Made by a program: the position numbers and the translations under genes
Notes under the pieces: generated by a model
The model's input: the letters and a program-made list of their open reading frames with translations, nothing else
Told to the model about the DNA's origin: nothing
Database searches by the model: none
Shown: positions 25,479-33,534 of the stretch, piece by piece
Layout: each line of letters opens with the position of its first letter
Position numbering within the stretch: position 1 is the stretch's first letter
NCBI GenBank assembly: GCA_023150555.1
Contig: JAKLKQ010000003.1
Location: 1 to 64,000 of the forward strand
From: Planctomycetota bacterium
GTDB lineage: Bacteria > Planctomycetota > SZUA-567 > H5-PLA8
DNA: 64,000 nt
Direction: 5' to 3'

Positions 25479-25709
25479 GTTCACGTAAACCCTATTTGCA
25501 CGCCGCGCAGCACCTCGCGCAAACCCGTCGTAAGTCCAATGACTTCGAACGGGAATCGGCGCTGCACCTTGCTAGAACGATAACAGAATCGATACAAATC
25601 GCCAAGTGCACTCCAGCACGTCGCGCAGCACCATGTGATTCGCGAAATCTCGCGAGTTACTCGCGAAATCTCGCGACTTCGAAACAGGGCAACTCGCGAA
25701 ATTTCGCGA
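25479..25709. repeat. Dispersed noncoding repeat, copy A, ending in three TCGCGAAATYTCGCGA palindromes
   Basis: Shared blocks with copy B (39050-39237, inverted) include GTAAACCCTATTTGCAC (25485-25501), GTCG-AAGTCCAATGA, GCACCTTG, GATACAAATC (25591-25600), GTGCACTCC and GCACGTCGCGC. The block order is the same in both. The end of the element carries palindromes at 25640-25655, 25661-25676 and 25694-25709. It has no coding potential. It reads toward the 3' end of the regulator gene at 25783. Confidence 0.75.
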
Positions 25710-25782
25710 CTGGAAATCTTCGGAATTCGAGGAATTTCGAAGAGATTTTTCGAAAGGAATTCGGAGCGCATGGCTTCTTGCG

Positions 25783-26889
25783 TTACACACTGGCGGGTCC
25801 GATGGTGCATCCTTCGAACCACGCGCCGGGCACCTTCACGTGCTGCGGCGGCGTCTTGGGCAGCTCCAGCAGCCGCGCCGCGCGCCGCCCGATCTCGGCG
25901 AAGTCGAAGCGCAGCGACGTGAAGTTGTTCGCGTCCCCATCCGCCGCGAACGTCGCAACACTAAGGTCCTTCGGGACTTGCAGGCTGCGCTCGGCGGCCG
26001 CCTGGCGCAGCAGCCCGGCGATGCCCACGTCGCTGGCGATTGCCGCGGTGTAGCGCGGGCGCGCGGCCAGCAGCGCGCGGAAGGCCGGCGCGGAGGCGTC
26101 GTCCCTGCTGAAGACGCTGTAGACGCTCGCGCCCTTGGCGCCGCCCAGCAGCGCCTCGTAAGCCTCCTGGCGCGCGCGGCTGTCGGGTTCGACCTCGTGC
26201 ACGCCCCGCGTATGCATCCGCCTCAGGAACGCAATGCGTTTGTGCCCAAGGGCTTGCAGCCGCTCGACCAGCTGCGCCACCGCCCCCGCGTTGTCGGCGC
26301 CGGCGGCGTGGAGCTTGAACGGCTTGCCGGGATGGTCGGCGACGGCGACGGGCACGCGCAGCTTCTCGTAGTCGCGCAGCGCCGCCGTGGAGACCTTGCC
26401 CAGCAGGACGGCGCCCTTCAGCGGCCGGTCAAAGAGTTCGGCGGGCATCTTCTCGCGCAGACGGTCGTCGTAGACCAGCAGCAGCGGCGCCTTTAACTCC
26501 GCCACGCCCAAGACAATGCCGTGATGAAGCTGGGCGAAGAGGCTGCCCTTCATCACCAGCGCCGGACTGGTCGTCATCACCAGCAGGACGGTCTGGTCGA
26601 GCGCCGTGCCGGGCGAGTCCCAGTCGCGCGCGGCAAGCCGCCCTGCGGGCGTCGGCGCGAGGAGCTTGTCGCGCTTGAGGGCCTCGCAGGCCAGCTGCAC
26701 CGCGCGCACGCCGACGCCGTAGTGCTTCGCCAGCGCTCGCCACGACGGGAGCACCGCGCCCGGCGGGAACTCCCCGCCGCGCATGCGTTTACGCAGGTCC
26801 TCGGCGATCCGGCGGTGCGCGGCATCAGGCGACGCCGGCCGCCCGCGCCCGCGGGCCGGAGCCGGGGCCTTTCTCGCCTTATTCGACAT
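25783..26889 (-). CDS. GntR-type HTH / LacI-type effector domain transcriptional regulator
   Basis: A 368-aa regulator. After a basic AT-hook-like start (KAPAPARGRGRPASP) comes a winged-helix GntR domain at about residues 20-90 (HRRIAEDLRKRMRGGEFPPGAVLPSWRALAKHYGVGVRAVQLACEALKRDKLLAP). A periplasmic-binding-protein-like domain of LacI/GalR type follows (LLVMTTSPALVMKGSLFAQLHHGIVLGV, LVERLQALGHKRIAFLRR, AAIASDVGIAGLLRQA). This AraR-like layout usually represses sugar-utilisation genes. A dyad at 26905-26923, between this gene and the divergent kelch gene, could be its operator. Confidence 0.82.
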   Translation of the reverse strand: MSNKARKAPAPARGRGRPASPDAAHRRIAEDLRKRMRGGEFPPGAVLPSWRALAKHYGVGVRAVQLACEALKRDKLLAPTPAGRLAARDWDSPGTALDQTVLLVMTTSPALVMKGSLFAQLHHGIVLGVAELKAPLLLVYDDRLREKMPAELFDRPLKGAVLLGKVSTAALRDYEKLRVPVAVADHPGKPFKLHAAGADNAGAVAQLVERLQALGHKRIAFLRRMHTRGVHEVEPDSRARQEAYEALLGGAKGASVYSVFSRDDASAPAFRALLAARPRYTAAIASDVGIAGLLRQAAAERSLQVPKDLSVATFAADGDANNFTSLRFDFAEIGRRAARLLELPKTPPQHVKVPGAWFEGCTIGPASV

Positions 26890-26904
26890 GCCCCTGATTT
26901 AAGG

Positions 26905-26923
26905 TTGCAAAACGATTTAGCAA
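26905..26923. promoter_or_regulatory. Candidate operator between the regulator and the kelch gene
   Basis: TTGCAAAACGATTTAGCAA is a 19-bp imperfect palindrome (7 of 8 arm positions paired around CGA), the size and TTGC...GCAA form typical of LacI/GntR-family operators. It lies 16 bases upstream of the regulator start and 68 bases upstream of the kelch gene. Confidence 0.45.
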
Positions 26924-26990
26924 GCCGAAAGCTATGGGCCTCGGGGGCTTGCGGTTGTACGCTGCTTCAGGACTGGGGAGCATTTCAACC

Positions 26991-28241
26991 ATGCGAACGC
27001 CACCGATTTGGGCCTGGGCCGCCTGCGCCGCGACGCTGCAACTCGTTGCCCTGGCGGGAGATGCCCAGACGCCGAGCTTCGAAGCCGCGCCCGACGCCGA
27101 GCTGCTGGGCAAGCTCGAAGCGCTGCCCGCCAACACCTGGATGAAGCTCCCGCCGCCCAAGATCCTCGGCGACCTGGCCTGGCTAAGCCCCCGCGCCGAC
27201 GAGCGCCACCGCGGGCCCTTTGGGCGCAGCTACTGCGGCCACGCCTTCTGGGCGCCCGAACGCAAGCGCGCGCTGTACTGCGGCGGCGGCCATAACGTCC
27301 GCCCCATCAACGACGTGTGGGAATACGACCTCGCCGCCAACGCCTGGATCTGCCTGCACGGCGCCGACCCCGGCTTCGCGCCCACCGAGGAGTGGTTTCG
27401 CGCCCACGCGATGCTCCGCGACGGCGCCTTCGCCACCAAGTGCGGCGCGCCCGTCCGCATGACCCACCAGTGGGACCAGGCCGCCTACGACCCCGTACGC
27501 AAGCGCCTGGTCTTCATCGAGTCGATGCCGCGCGGCCTGCACTACGGCACGAAGCTCGAGACGCCCGGCAACGCCGCGGAGAAGGGCCTGGGCCTCGACC
27601 ACGAGACGTTCCTCAAAAAGCTCGGCCCCGACGGGATTTACGCTTACGAGTTCGATCCCGCGCAACGCGCCTGGACGCGCGCGGAGTACGTCGTCAACTG
27701 GAAGGGCCCGGGCAACACCACCGGCGGGCGGCAGGAGTCGGGGATCCTCGAGTACCTGCCCGACCGCAAGACGCTGTTCTTCCTCGGCGCCGGCAAGTCG
27801 CTGCTGCGCGACGCCGAGAAAGGCACCTGGACGCCCGTCGACGGCGGCCCCCGAACCTACGGCATGAACGGGGTTTACGATCCGGACGCGAAGAAAGTCA
27901 TCGCCATCGCCGGGCGCAAGACGCTGACGTACGCACTCGGCCAGGAGCAGAAAGGCTGGACAACCGCCATCGAGGAAGGCCCCGCCGAAGGCAACGACGC
28001 CAGCGCGACCATGTTCTACGATCCGCTCGCCAAGAAGGTCGTGCTCTATAGCCTCAGCGCCAAGCCCAACTTGTGGCTTTACGACACGGCCAGGAACGAG
28101 TGGACCGACCCCAAACCGGCCGGCGAGGCGCCCGCTGCCAACGGCGAGCGCATCGTCTACCACGACCCCGCGCGCAACGTGCTGGTCTACTACAACTCGA
28201 AGGACGTATGGGTCTACCGCTGCACGCGCGCCGCGCAGTAG
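26991..28241 (+). CDS. Exported kelch-type beta-propeller protein, copy 1
   Basis: A 416-aa protein with a signal peptide (MRTPPIWAWAACAATLQLVALAGDA), starting at the ATG at 26991 with GGGGAG upstream. The mature start LLGKLEALPANTWMKLPPPKILGDLAWL is shared with the next gene. Kelch-like blades follow: FWAPERKRALYCGGGHNVRPINDVWEYDLAANAWICLHG, YDPVRKRLVFIESM, YEFDPAQRAWTRAEY, LEYLPDRKTLFFLGAGKSLL, NGVYDPDAKKVIAIAGRKTLTYAL and WLYDTARNEWTDPKPAGE. It is presumably a periplasmic or surface carbohydrate-related protein; no catalytic residues can be assigned. Confidence 0.78.
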   Translation: MRTPPIWAWAACAATLQLVALAGDAQTPSFEAAPDAELLGKLEALPANTWMKLPPPKILGDLAWLSPRADERHRGPFGRSYCGHAFWAPERKRALYCGGGHNVRPINDVWEYDLAANAWICLHGADPGFAPTEEWFRAHAMLRDGAFATKCGAPVRMTHQWDQAAYDPVRKRLVFIESMPRGLHYGTKLETPGNAAEKGLGLDHETFLKKLGPDGIYAYEFDPAQRAWTRAEYVVNWKGPGNTTGGRQESGILEYLPDRKTLFFLGAGKSLLRDAEKGTWTPVDGGPRTYGMNGVYDPDAKKVIAIAGRKTLTYALGQEQKGWTTAIEEGPAEGNDASATMFYDPLAKKVVLYSLSAKPNLWLYDTARNEWTDPKPAGEAPAANGERIVYHDPARNVLVYYNSKDVWVYRCTRAAQ

Positions 28242-28270
28242 ACTTACCTATCCCCAACCGGGAGGCCAAG

Positions 28271-29503
28271 ATGCGCCACGCTTGCCTGCTTTTCTTCGCG
28301 CTCGCCACAGCCGCACTTCACGCCGAAGAGCCCGCGCCCGCCGCGCCGTCGTTCGACGTCACGCCCGACGCCGAGCTGCTGGCGAAGCTCGAGGCCCTGC
28401 CCGCCAACACCTGGATGAAACTGCCGCCCTGCAAGACCACCGGCGACCTCGCTTGGCTCGGCAAGGACCAGGATTACCGCCGCATGGGCCCGCGCGTGCG
28501 CGACTACTGCAACCGCGCGGTCTGGGCGCCCGAACGCAAGCGCGCGCTGTACTGCGGCGCGGGCCATAACATCCACCCGTACAACGACGTATGGGAGTTC
28601 GACCTGGCCGCGAACACCTGGATCTGCCTCTACGGCGCCGACCCGTCGTTCTCGCGGCGCTTCCAGGGCCCCGAGGACCAGGACGTCGCCTGGGTCAAGG
28701 CTCACGCGGTGCTGAAGGACGGCGTCCTGCGCAGCCCGCGCGGCGCGCCGCTGCGCCCCGCCCACACCTGGTGGGGCCTCGCCTACGACACCGACCGCAA
28801 GCGCATGGTCTTCTGGGACGCCCACAAGGGCATCCTGTTCACCGACCGCGCAATGCTTGCCAAGGCGCTGGGCATCGACCCGAAGGACGAGATGCTGAAG
28901 GGCAGCGGCAGCGGCCCGGGCGAGGCGTACGTCTTCGAGTTCGATCCCGAAACCCGGACGTGGCAAGACGTTCTGACGAAGGCGCCGAAGGCCTACGAGT
29001 CCTCCGAGCTGGAGTACCTCGGCGACCGCAAGACGCTCTGGCTGCAGTCGGGCAAGACCTACACGCTCAACGCCGACCGCAAGGCGTGGGCCGACGGCGG
29101 CAAGTCGCCCTTCGGCTCCGGGGGCGTCAGCGCCTACGACCCCGACACGCACAGCGTGGTCGCGGTGACCGGCCCGCATACGTGGATCTACTCGACGCAG
29201 ACCGGCGCGTGGAAGCAGGGCAAGGCGCTGGACGGCGACGGCGCGATCGTGCCGTCGAGCACCTTCGCGTACGACTCGGCGGCCAAGCGCTTCGTGCTGT
29301 ACACGCACCTGGCCAAGAAGGACGAACCCAAAGCCGCGCCGCGCCTGTGGTTGTACGACGCCGCGACGGACACATGGAGCGACCCGGCGCCGCAGGGCGA
29401 ACGCTGCGCCGCGGGCAACGTGGTGGGGTACTACGACGCCGCGCGCAACGTGACCGTCATCTACAGCAACAGCCAGACGTGGGTCTTTCGCGCGAAGAAG
29501 TAG
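28271..29503 (+). CDS. Exported kelch-type beta-propeller protein, copy 2
   Basis: A 410-aa tandem paralogue of the preceding gene, about 30 bp downstream. It starts at the ATG at 28271 (GGGAGG upstream) with a signal peptide (RHACLLFFALATAALHA). It repeats LLAKLEALPANTWMKLPPCKTTGDLAWLGKDQ, VWAPERKRALYCGAGHNIHPYNDVWEFDLAANTWICLYG, YDTDRKRMVFWDAH, YVFEFDPETRTWQDV, LEYLGDRKTLWLQSGKTYTL and AYDPDTHSVVAVTG. The two copies differ by loop insertions. Convergent with uvrC, whose stop lies ten bases away. Function unknown. Confidence 0.78.
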   Translation: MRHACLLFFALATAALHAEEPAPAAPSFDVTPDAELLAKLEALPANTWMKLPPCKTTGDLAWLGKDQDYRRMGPRVRDYCNRAVWAPERKRALYCGAGHNIHPYNDVWEFDLAANTWICLYGADPSFSRRFQGPEDQDVAWVKAHAVLKDGVLRSPRGAPLRPAHTWWGLAYDTDRKRMVFWDAHKGILFTDRAMLAKALGIDPKDEMLKGSGSGPGEAYVFEFDPETRTWQDVLTKAPKAYESSELEYLGDRKTLWLQSGKTYTLNADRKAWADGGKSPFGSGGVSAYDPDTHSVVAVTGPHTWIYSTQTGAWKQGKALDGDGAIVPSSTFAYDSAAKRFVLYTHLAKKDEPKAAPRLWLYDAATDTWSDPAPQGERCAAGNVVGYYDAARNVTVIYSNSQTWVFRAKK

Positions 29504-29512
29504 CCGCGCGCC

Positions 29513-30892
29513 TCAAGCCTCCTCGGAGGGCGCGCGCTCCTCGTCCTGCATCTGTTTGGCCTTGCGGGGCTTGCGGCTGCGCTTGGGCTCTTCCATCACA
29601 CGCTTGCGGCGCAGAATGTGGTGGTAGTGCTGCGCGAAGCGGTGGGCCTCGTCGCGCACGAACTGCAGCAGGCGCAGCGCCGGGCTGCGGCGCGGCAGCT
29701 GCAGGCCCTCGGGATGCGCGAGCGTGTGCAGGATCTCTTCCTTCTTCGCAAGGCTCGCCAGGAACGGGACTTCGATCTGCGCCGCGTTCAGCGCGTCGCG
29801 CGCAGCGTGGAGTTGCCCCAGACCGCCGTCGATTAGCACCAGGTCCGGCAGCGCGCGCCCTTCGCGCACCAAGCGCCCGTAGCGCCGGCCCACGACCTCG
29901 CGGATCGAGGCGAAGTCGTCGTTGCCGTCGTGGGACTTGATGCGAAAGCGCCGGTACTGTTCGCGCGTGGGCAGCCCGTCGACGAAGCTGACCAGACTGC
30001 CGACGGTCTCGCCGCCGTGCAGGTGCGCGATGTCGATGCCCTCGATGTGCCGCGGCGCCTGCTCAAGGCCCAGGACCTCGGCCAGGCGCGCGACGCCTTC
30101 CTTCGGGTCGATGTGCAGCACGCCGGGCTCGAGGCCATCGTCGAGCGCCCCGCGCAACTTGAGGCTGTCCAGGGCCTTGAGCGTGTCGCGAAGCGCGGCA
30201 GCGTCCTCGTAGCGGCGCTCGGCCGAGGCGGCCTTCATCTCGCGTTCGAGATCCTTCTTCACTTCGGCGCCCTGGCCGGAGAGGAAGCGCGCGAGTCGGC
30301 GCAGATCCTCGCGGTAATCGTTGGCGCTCTGGCGATCCGCGCAGGGGGCCTTGCAGCGCCCGATGTAGAACTCCAGGCAGGGCCGGTAGCTGCGATTCTT
30401 GGGATCGCCTTCGACGAGGTCCAGGTTGCAGGTGCGGTACTGGAAGACGCGCTGCAAGACCTGCAGCGCGGTGCGCAGCCACGTGGTGCTGACGAAGGGC
30501 CCGTAGTAGGTGCTGGCCTTGTTGGAGCGGTCGCGGGTCACCAGCACGCGGGGGAACTGCTCGCCCCAGGTGATCTCCACGACGGGGAAGTTCATGTCGC
30601 TCTTGTTGTGGAAGTTGAACGGCGGCTGCAGGTCCTTGATCAGGCGGTTCTCGAGCAGGTAGGCCTCGACTTCCGATTCGCAGGCGACGAAGTCGATCGC
30701 AGCGATGCGCGCAGCCAGATCGGCGGTCTTGAGGTCGGCGCGTTTGGGATCGAAGTACTGCCGCACGCGCTTGCGAAGGCTCTTGGCCTTGCCGACATAG
30801 ATCTCGCGCTCGGTCTTGTCCTTGAAGATGTAGACGCCGGGCGCGTCGGGCAACGCGTCGTACTTCTCCTTGAGCGCGTCGGGAATGGCCAT
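29513..30892 (-). CDS. uvrC: UvrC-like excinuclease lacking the C-terminal HhH domain
   Basis: The protein keeps the GIY-YIG 3'-incision domain (LPDAPGVYIFKDKTEREIYVGKAKSLRKRVRQYF), the cysteine patch (CLEFYIGRCKAPCA), a UVR segment that would contact UvrB (AASAERRYEDAAALRDTLKALD), and an RNase H-like 5'-incision domain (HIEGIDIAHLHGGETVGSLVSF, LVLIDGGLGQL, FVRDEAHRFAQHYH). The last domain normally continues into two helix-hairpin-helix motifs. Here it ends after RRKRVM in a charged tail (EEPKRSRKPRKAKQMQDEERAPSEEA), giving 459 aa against about 600 in typical UvrC. The ATG is downstream of the kinase cluster by about 80 bp on the same strand. Confidence 0.85.
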   Translation of the reverse strand: MAIPDALKEKYDALPDAPGVYIFKDKTEREIYVGKAKSLRKRVRQYFDPKRADLKTADLAARIAAIDFVACESEVEAYLLENRLIKDLQPPFNFHNKSDMNFPVVEITWGEQFPRVLVTRDRSNKASTYYGPFVSTTWLRTALQVLQRVFQYRTCNLDLVEGDPKNRSYRPCLEFYIGRCKAPCADRQSANDYREDLRRLARFLSGQGAEVKKDLEREMKAASAERRYEDAAALRDTLKALDSLKLRGALDDGLEPGVLHIDPKEGVARLAEVLGLEQAPRHIEGIDIAHLHGGETVGSLVSFVDGLPTREQYRRFRIKSHDGNDDFASIREVVGRRYGRLVREGRALPDLVLIDGGLGQLHAARDALNAAQIEVPFLASLAKKEEILHTLAHPEGLQLPRRSPALRLLQFVRDEAHRFAQHYHHILRRKRVMEEPKRSRKPRKAKQMQDEERAPSEEA

Positions 30893-30973
30893 CGCGTGGA
30901 ACCTCTCGGCGCATCGAATCGCGCGCGTGGGGCGATTCTACCACCTCGAGACGGCGGCGTCAGGCCGCGGCGG

Positions 30974-32182
30974 TCAGCGCTTGAAGGGGCTGTTGGGCGG
31001 CGGCGGGAAGGGGCGTTGCTTGCCCGGGGGCGGCGGCGGAGGCGGCGGCGGCACCGAGGGCACCGCGGGCTGGGCGACGGTGCTGATGTGCCCGATGATC
31101 TTGTCGATCTCGGCGGCGACGCGTTCGGCGCTCTGCGGGCGGTCCTCGGGCTTCTTCTGCATCAGGTCCAGGATCAGCTTGCGGGTGGGCCGGCTGAGCG
31201 TCGCGTTGAACTTCATCGGATCGGGCGTCTCGTCGAAGACGTGCATGCGCATGACTTCGGCGGCCTCGCCGTCGTAGGGCGGCCGGCCGCAGACGAGGTG
31301 GAACAGCGTCGCGCCCAGGCTGTAGACGTCGGCGCGGTGGTCGACGTCCTTCTTGCCGCGCGCCTGTTCGGGCGAGATGTAGTGCGGCGTGCCGACGGCA
31401 ATGCCGCTGGCCGTGAGGTTCTGGTTGTCGGAGAGCAGCTTGGCCAGGCCCAGGTCGGTGACGCGGACCTTGCCGGACATGTCCAGAACGACGTTTTCGG
31501 GCTTCACGTCGCGGTGCACCAGCCCGTTGACGTGGATGTGGTACAACGCCAACGCGATCTCGCGGCAGTAGCGCAGCGCGTCGACTTCGCTGACGCGGCC
31601 TTCGCGCTCCAGGCGGCTTTCCAGGCTCTCGCCGGGGACGTACTCCATGGCGATGTAGTAGCGTCCTTCCAGCTGCCCGGTGCCGTAGAAGCCGACCATG
31701 TTGGGGTGGCTCAGGCGGCTGGCGGCCAGGGCCTCGCGCTGGAAGCGCGTGGCGTACTGCGGGTCCATCTGCAGTTCGCGCGGCAGCAGTTTCAGGGCGA
31801 CTTCGCGGCCGTCGCGGGTGTCCTTGGCCTTGTAGACAACGCCCATCTGGCCGCCCAGGCGCTGCTCGATCTCGAACGGCCCCAGCCGGCAGGGCAACAC
31901 CAGGTCCGAGGGGTCGGCGTTACGCGCGGCGGGCTTGGGCTGGTCGACCTGCTCGGCCTTGCGGCGCTTGCGCAGCTCCTTAAGGATCACGTTGCAGTCG
32001 GCGCGCGCCAGGAAGCCCAGCTCGACGGCGATCTCGTCGATGCGAACCGGAATGCCCTTGCTGCGCAACTCCTGCTGCCGGACGAGGATCTTGTTGACCT
32101 TGGCTTGGTCGAGCATCCCGAGTTCGACCGCCACGTCGCCGAACCGGTAGTCGCTGGGTCTATTATGGGAGGCTTCGGTCAT
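30974..32182 (-). CDS. Ser/Thr kinase with N-terminal MshEN-like repeats (kinase 4 of the cluster)
   Basis: A 402-aa protein. Residues about 10-75 hold two helical repeats (YRFGDVAVELGMLDQAKVNKILVRQQ, then RIDEIAVELGFLARADCNVILKELRKRR) that resemble the MshEN/GspE-N module. The PknB-type kinase follows: VALKLL, EYVPGESLESRL, HRDVKPEN, VTDLGLAK (DLG in place of DFG), GTPHYISPEQARG and DHRADVYSLGATLF. The glycine loop, LGGQMGVVYKA, appears one residue short of IGxGGMGxVYKA. The C-terminus is a proline-rich tail with no membrane segment, so it is cytoplasmic. It may have its own promoter (32212-32239) besides the operon transcript. Substrates unknown. Confidence 0.85.
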   Translation of the reverse strand: MTEASHNRPSDYRFGDVAVELGMLDQAKVNKILVRQQELRSKGIPVRIDEIAVELGFLARADCNVILKELRKRRKAEQVDQPKPAARNADPSDLVLPCRLGPFEIEQRLGGQMGVVYKAKDTRDGREVALKLLPRELQMDPQYATRFQREALAASRLSHPNMVGFYGTGQLEGRYYIAMEYVPGESLESRLEREGRVSEVDALRYCREIALALYHIHVNGLVHRDVKPENVVLDMSGKVRVTDLGLAKLLSDNQNLTASGIAVGTPHYISPEQARGKKDVDHRADVYSLGATLFHLVCGRPPYDGEAAEVMRMHVFDETPDPMKFNATLSRPTRKLILDLMQKKPEDRPQSAERVAAEIDKIIGHISTVAQPAVPSVPPPPPPPPPGKQRPFPPPPNSPFKR

Positions 32183-32211
32183 GAAGGTTCTTCCGCTTTT
32201 TCCTGACTCTA

Positions 32212-32239
32212 TAGTTAACCAAGCCCCGGCCTACGTCAA
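32212..32239 (-). promoter_or_regulatory. Putative internal sigma-70-type promoter before kinase 4
   Basis: On the minus strand TTGACG (32239-32234) is followed after 16 bases by TAACTA (32217-32212), about 30 bases before the ATG at 32182. The -35 overlaps the last codons of the upstream kinase gene. Confidence 0.4.
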
Positions 32240-33487
32240 CCCTAGCAGCAAGGCCGCTCCGGCGCTCAGCGGCGCGCCCAGGAACACCGCCAGGACCACC
32301 AGGCAGCCGCCGCCCGACCCCTTGGCCTTTGCGGCGGGGCGCCGGCGCTTGCGGCGGGGAGGCCGGATGCTGGTCCGGGTGATCTCCACCTCGCCCTGGC
32401 TGAGCGCCTGGCCCTTCAGTGCCTGGTCGATGTCGGCGATGACCTGCTTGCAGTCGGCGTAACGGTCGTCCGGGTCCTTGGCCATCATCTTGCTGACGAC
32501 GCCGACCGCCGCGTCACTGATCTCGGGCACGATGTCCTGCGGGTTCTCAAGCTCCTCCTTGAGGTGCTTAAGCATGATCTCGTTGTTGTTCTTGCCCTGG
32601 AACGGCGTCTGGCCGGTCAGCAGCGCGTACAGGGTGGCGCCGAGGCTGTAGATGTCGCTGCGGTGGTCAACGCCCGAGTCGCCGCGCGCCTGTTCGGGCG
32701 AGATGTAATGCGGCGTGCCGATGGCCGTGCCGGTCTTGGTCAGGCGCTGGTCGTCGTCGACGGCCTTGGCCAGGCCCAGGTCGACGATCTTGACCTCGCC
32801 CTTCTTGCCCAGCAGCACGTTGTCGGGCTTGATGTCGCGGTGGATCAGGTTGTTCTCGTGCGCGTGGCCCAGGCCGGCGGCGCACTTCCGCACGATCTCC
32901 AACGCCTCGCGCTCGGGGAACTTCCCGACCTTCTTCAGGCGCTGGCGCAGGCTCTCGCCGTCGACGAACTCCATGGCCAGGTAGTGCGCACCGTCGGCCT
33001 CGCCGGCGCCGTAGGCGGCGACGATGTTGGGGTGGTTCAGCAGGCCCGTGGCCTTGGCCTCACGCCGGAAGCGCTCGACGAATTTCGGATTCCCGGTCAG
33101 GCCCTGGCCCAGGACCTTCAGGGCCACGATGCGGTCCATGGAGGTGTCGCGGGCCCGGTAGACGGCGCCCATGCCGCCTTCGCCCAGCTTGGCGAGCAGC
33201 TCGTAGTCGCCCACGCGCTTGCCGGCGCCGGTGGTGCTGAGTTCCTTGCCGGCGGCCTTGCGCTTCCGGGTCTGCTCCAGCAGCACCTTCTGGACGCGGC
33301 GCAGGTCGATGACGCGGGCCTCGACGAGGAGCTCGCCCAGCTTCAGGCCTTCGGCGCCCGCCTGCTTGCGCAGCGCCTCCTGGACCTGTTCGACGGTGGC
33401 CAAGCCCAGCGCGACGGCCAACTCGCCGAAGCGGTCGCCGTCCGGCCGGACCTCCAGTTCGCCCTTCGAACCCGGTTTGGATGCCAT
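32231..33487 (-). CDS. Ser/Thr kinase with N-terminal MshEN-like repeats and C-terminal membrane anchor (kinase 3)
   Basis: A 418-aa protein. The N-terminal module is RFGELAVALGLATVEQVQEALRKQ followed by KLGELLVEARVIDLRRVQKVLLEQTRKRK, the closest of the three to the MshEN consensus. The PknB-type kinase has LGEGGMGAVYRARD, VALKVLG, HRDIKPDNVLLG, IVDLGLAKAVDDD (DLG), GTPHYISPEQARG and HRSDIYSLGATLYALLTG. The tail is basic (RPPRRKRRRPAAKAKG) then hydrophobic (CLVVLAVFLGAPLSAGAALLLG), so the kinase is probably tethered to the membrane from the cytoplasmic side. It follows kinase 2 by 47 bases without an obvious SD. Confidence 0.87.
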   Translation of the reverse strand: MASKPGSKGELEVRPDGDRFGELAVALGLATVEQVQEALRKQAGAEGLKLGELLVEARVIDLRRVQKVLLEQTRKRKAAGKELSTTGAGKRVGDYELLAKLGEGGMGAVYRARDTSMDRIVALKVLGQGLTGNPKFVERFRREAKATGLLNHPNIVAAYGAGEADGAHYLAMEFVDGESLRQRLKKVGKFPEREALEIVRKCAAGLGHAHENNLIHRDIKPDNVLLGKKGEVKIVDLGLAKAVDDDQRLTKTGTAIGTPHYISPEQARGDSGVDHRSDIYSLGATLYALLTGQTPFQGKNNNEIMLKHLKEELENPQDIVPEISDAAVGVVSKMMAKDPDDRYADCKQVIADIDQALKGQALSQGEVEITRTSIRPPRRKRRRPAAKAKGSGGGCLVVLAVFLGAPLSAGAALLLGLT

Positions 33488-33534
33488 GGGAATGAGTGTA
33501 ACGCGGGGCGGAAATCGCGCGAGTCGGAGAAGGC

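Noticed and set aside
25131..25484. A longer N-terminus for the protein at 24384-25130
   Set aside because: The open frame upstream translates to Arg/Lys/Pro-rich low-complexity text over the repeat region and lacks an SD; the ATG at 25130 fits the membrane topology.
25450..25720. A CRISPR array in the repeat-rich gap
   Set aside because: The repeats are 7-nt heptads and 16-bp palindromes without regular 30-40 nt unique spacers, and no cas genes are present.
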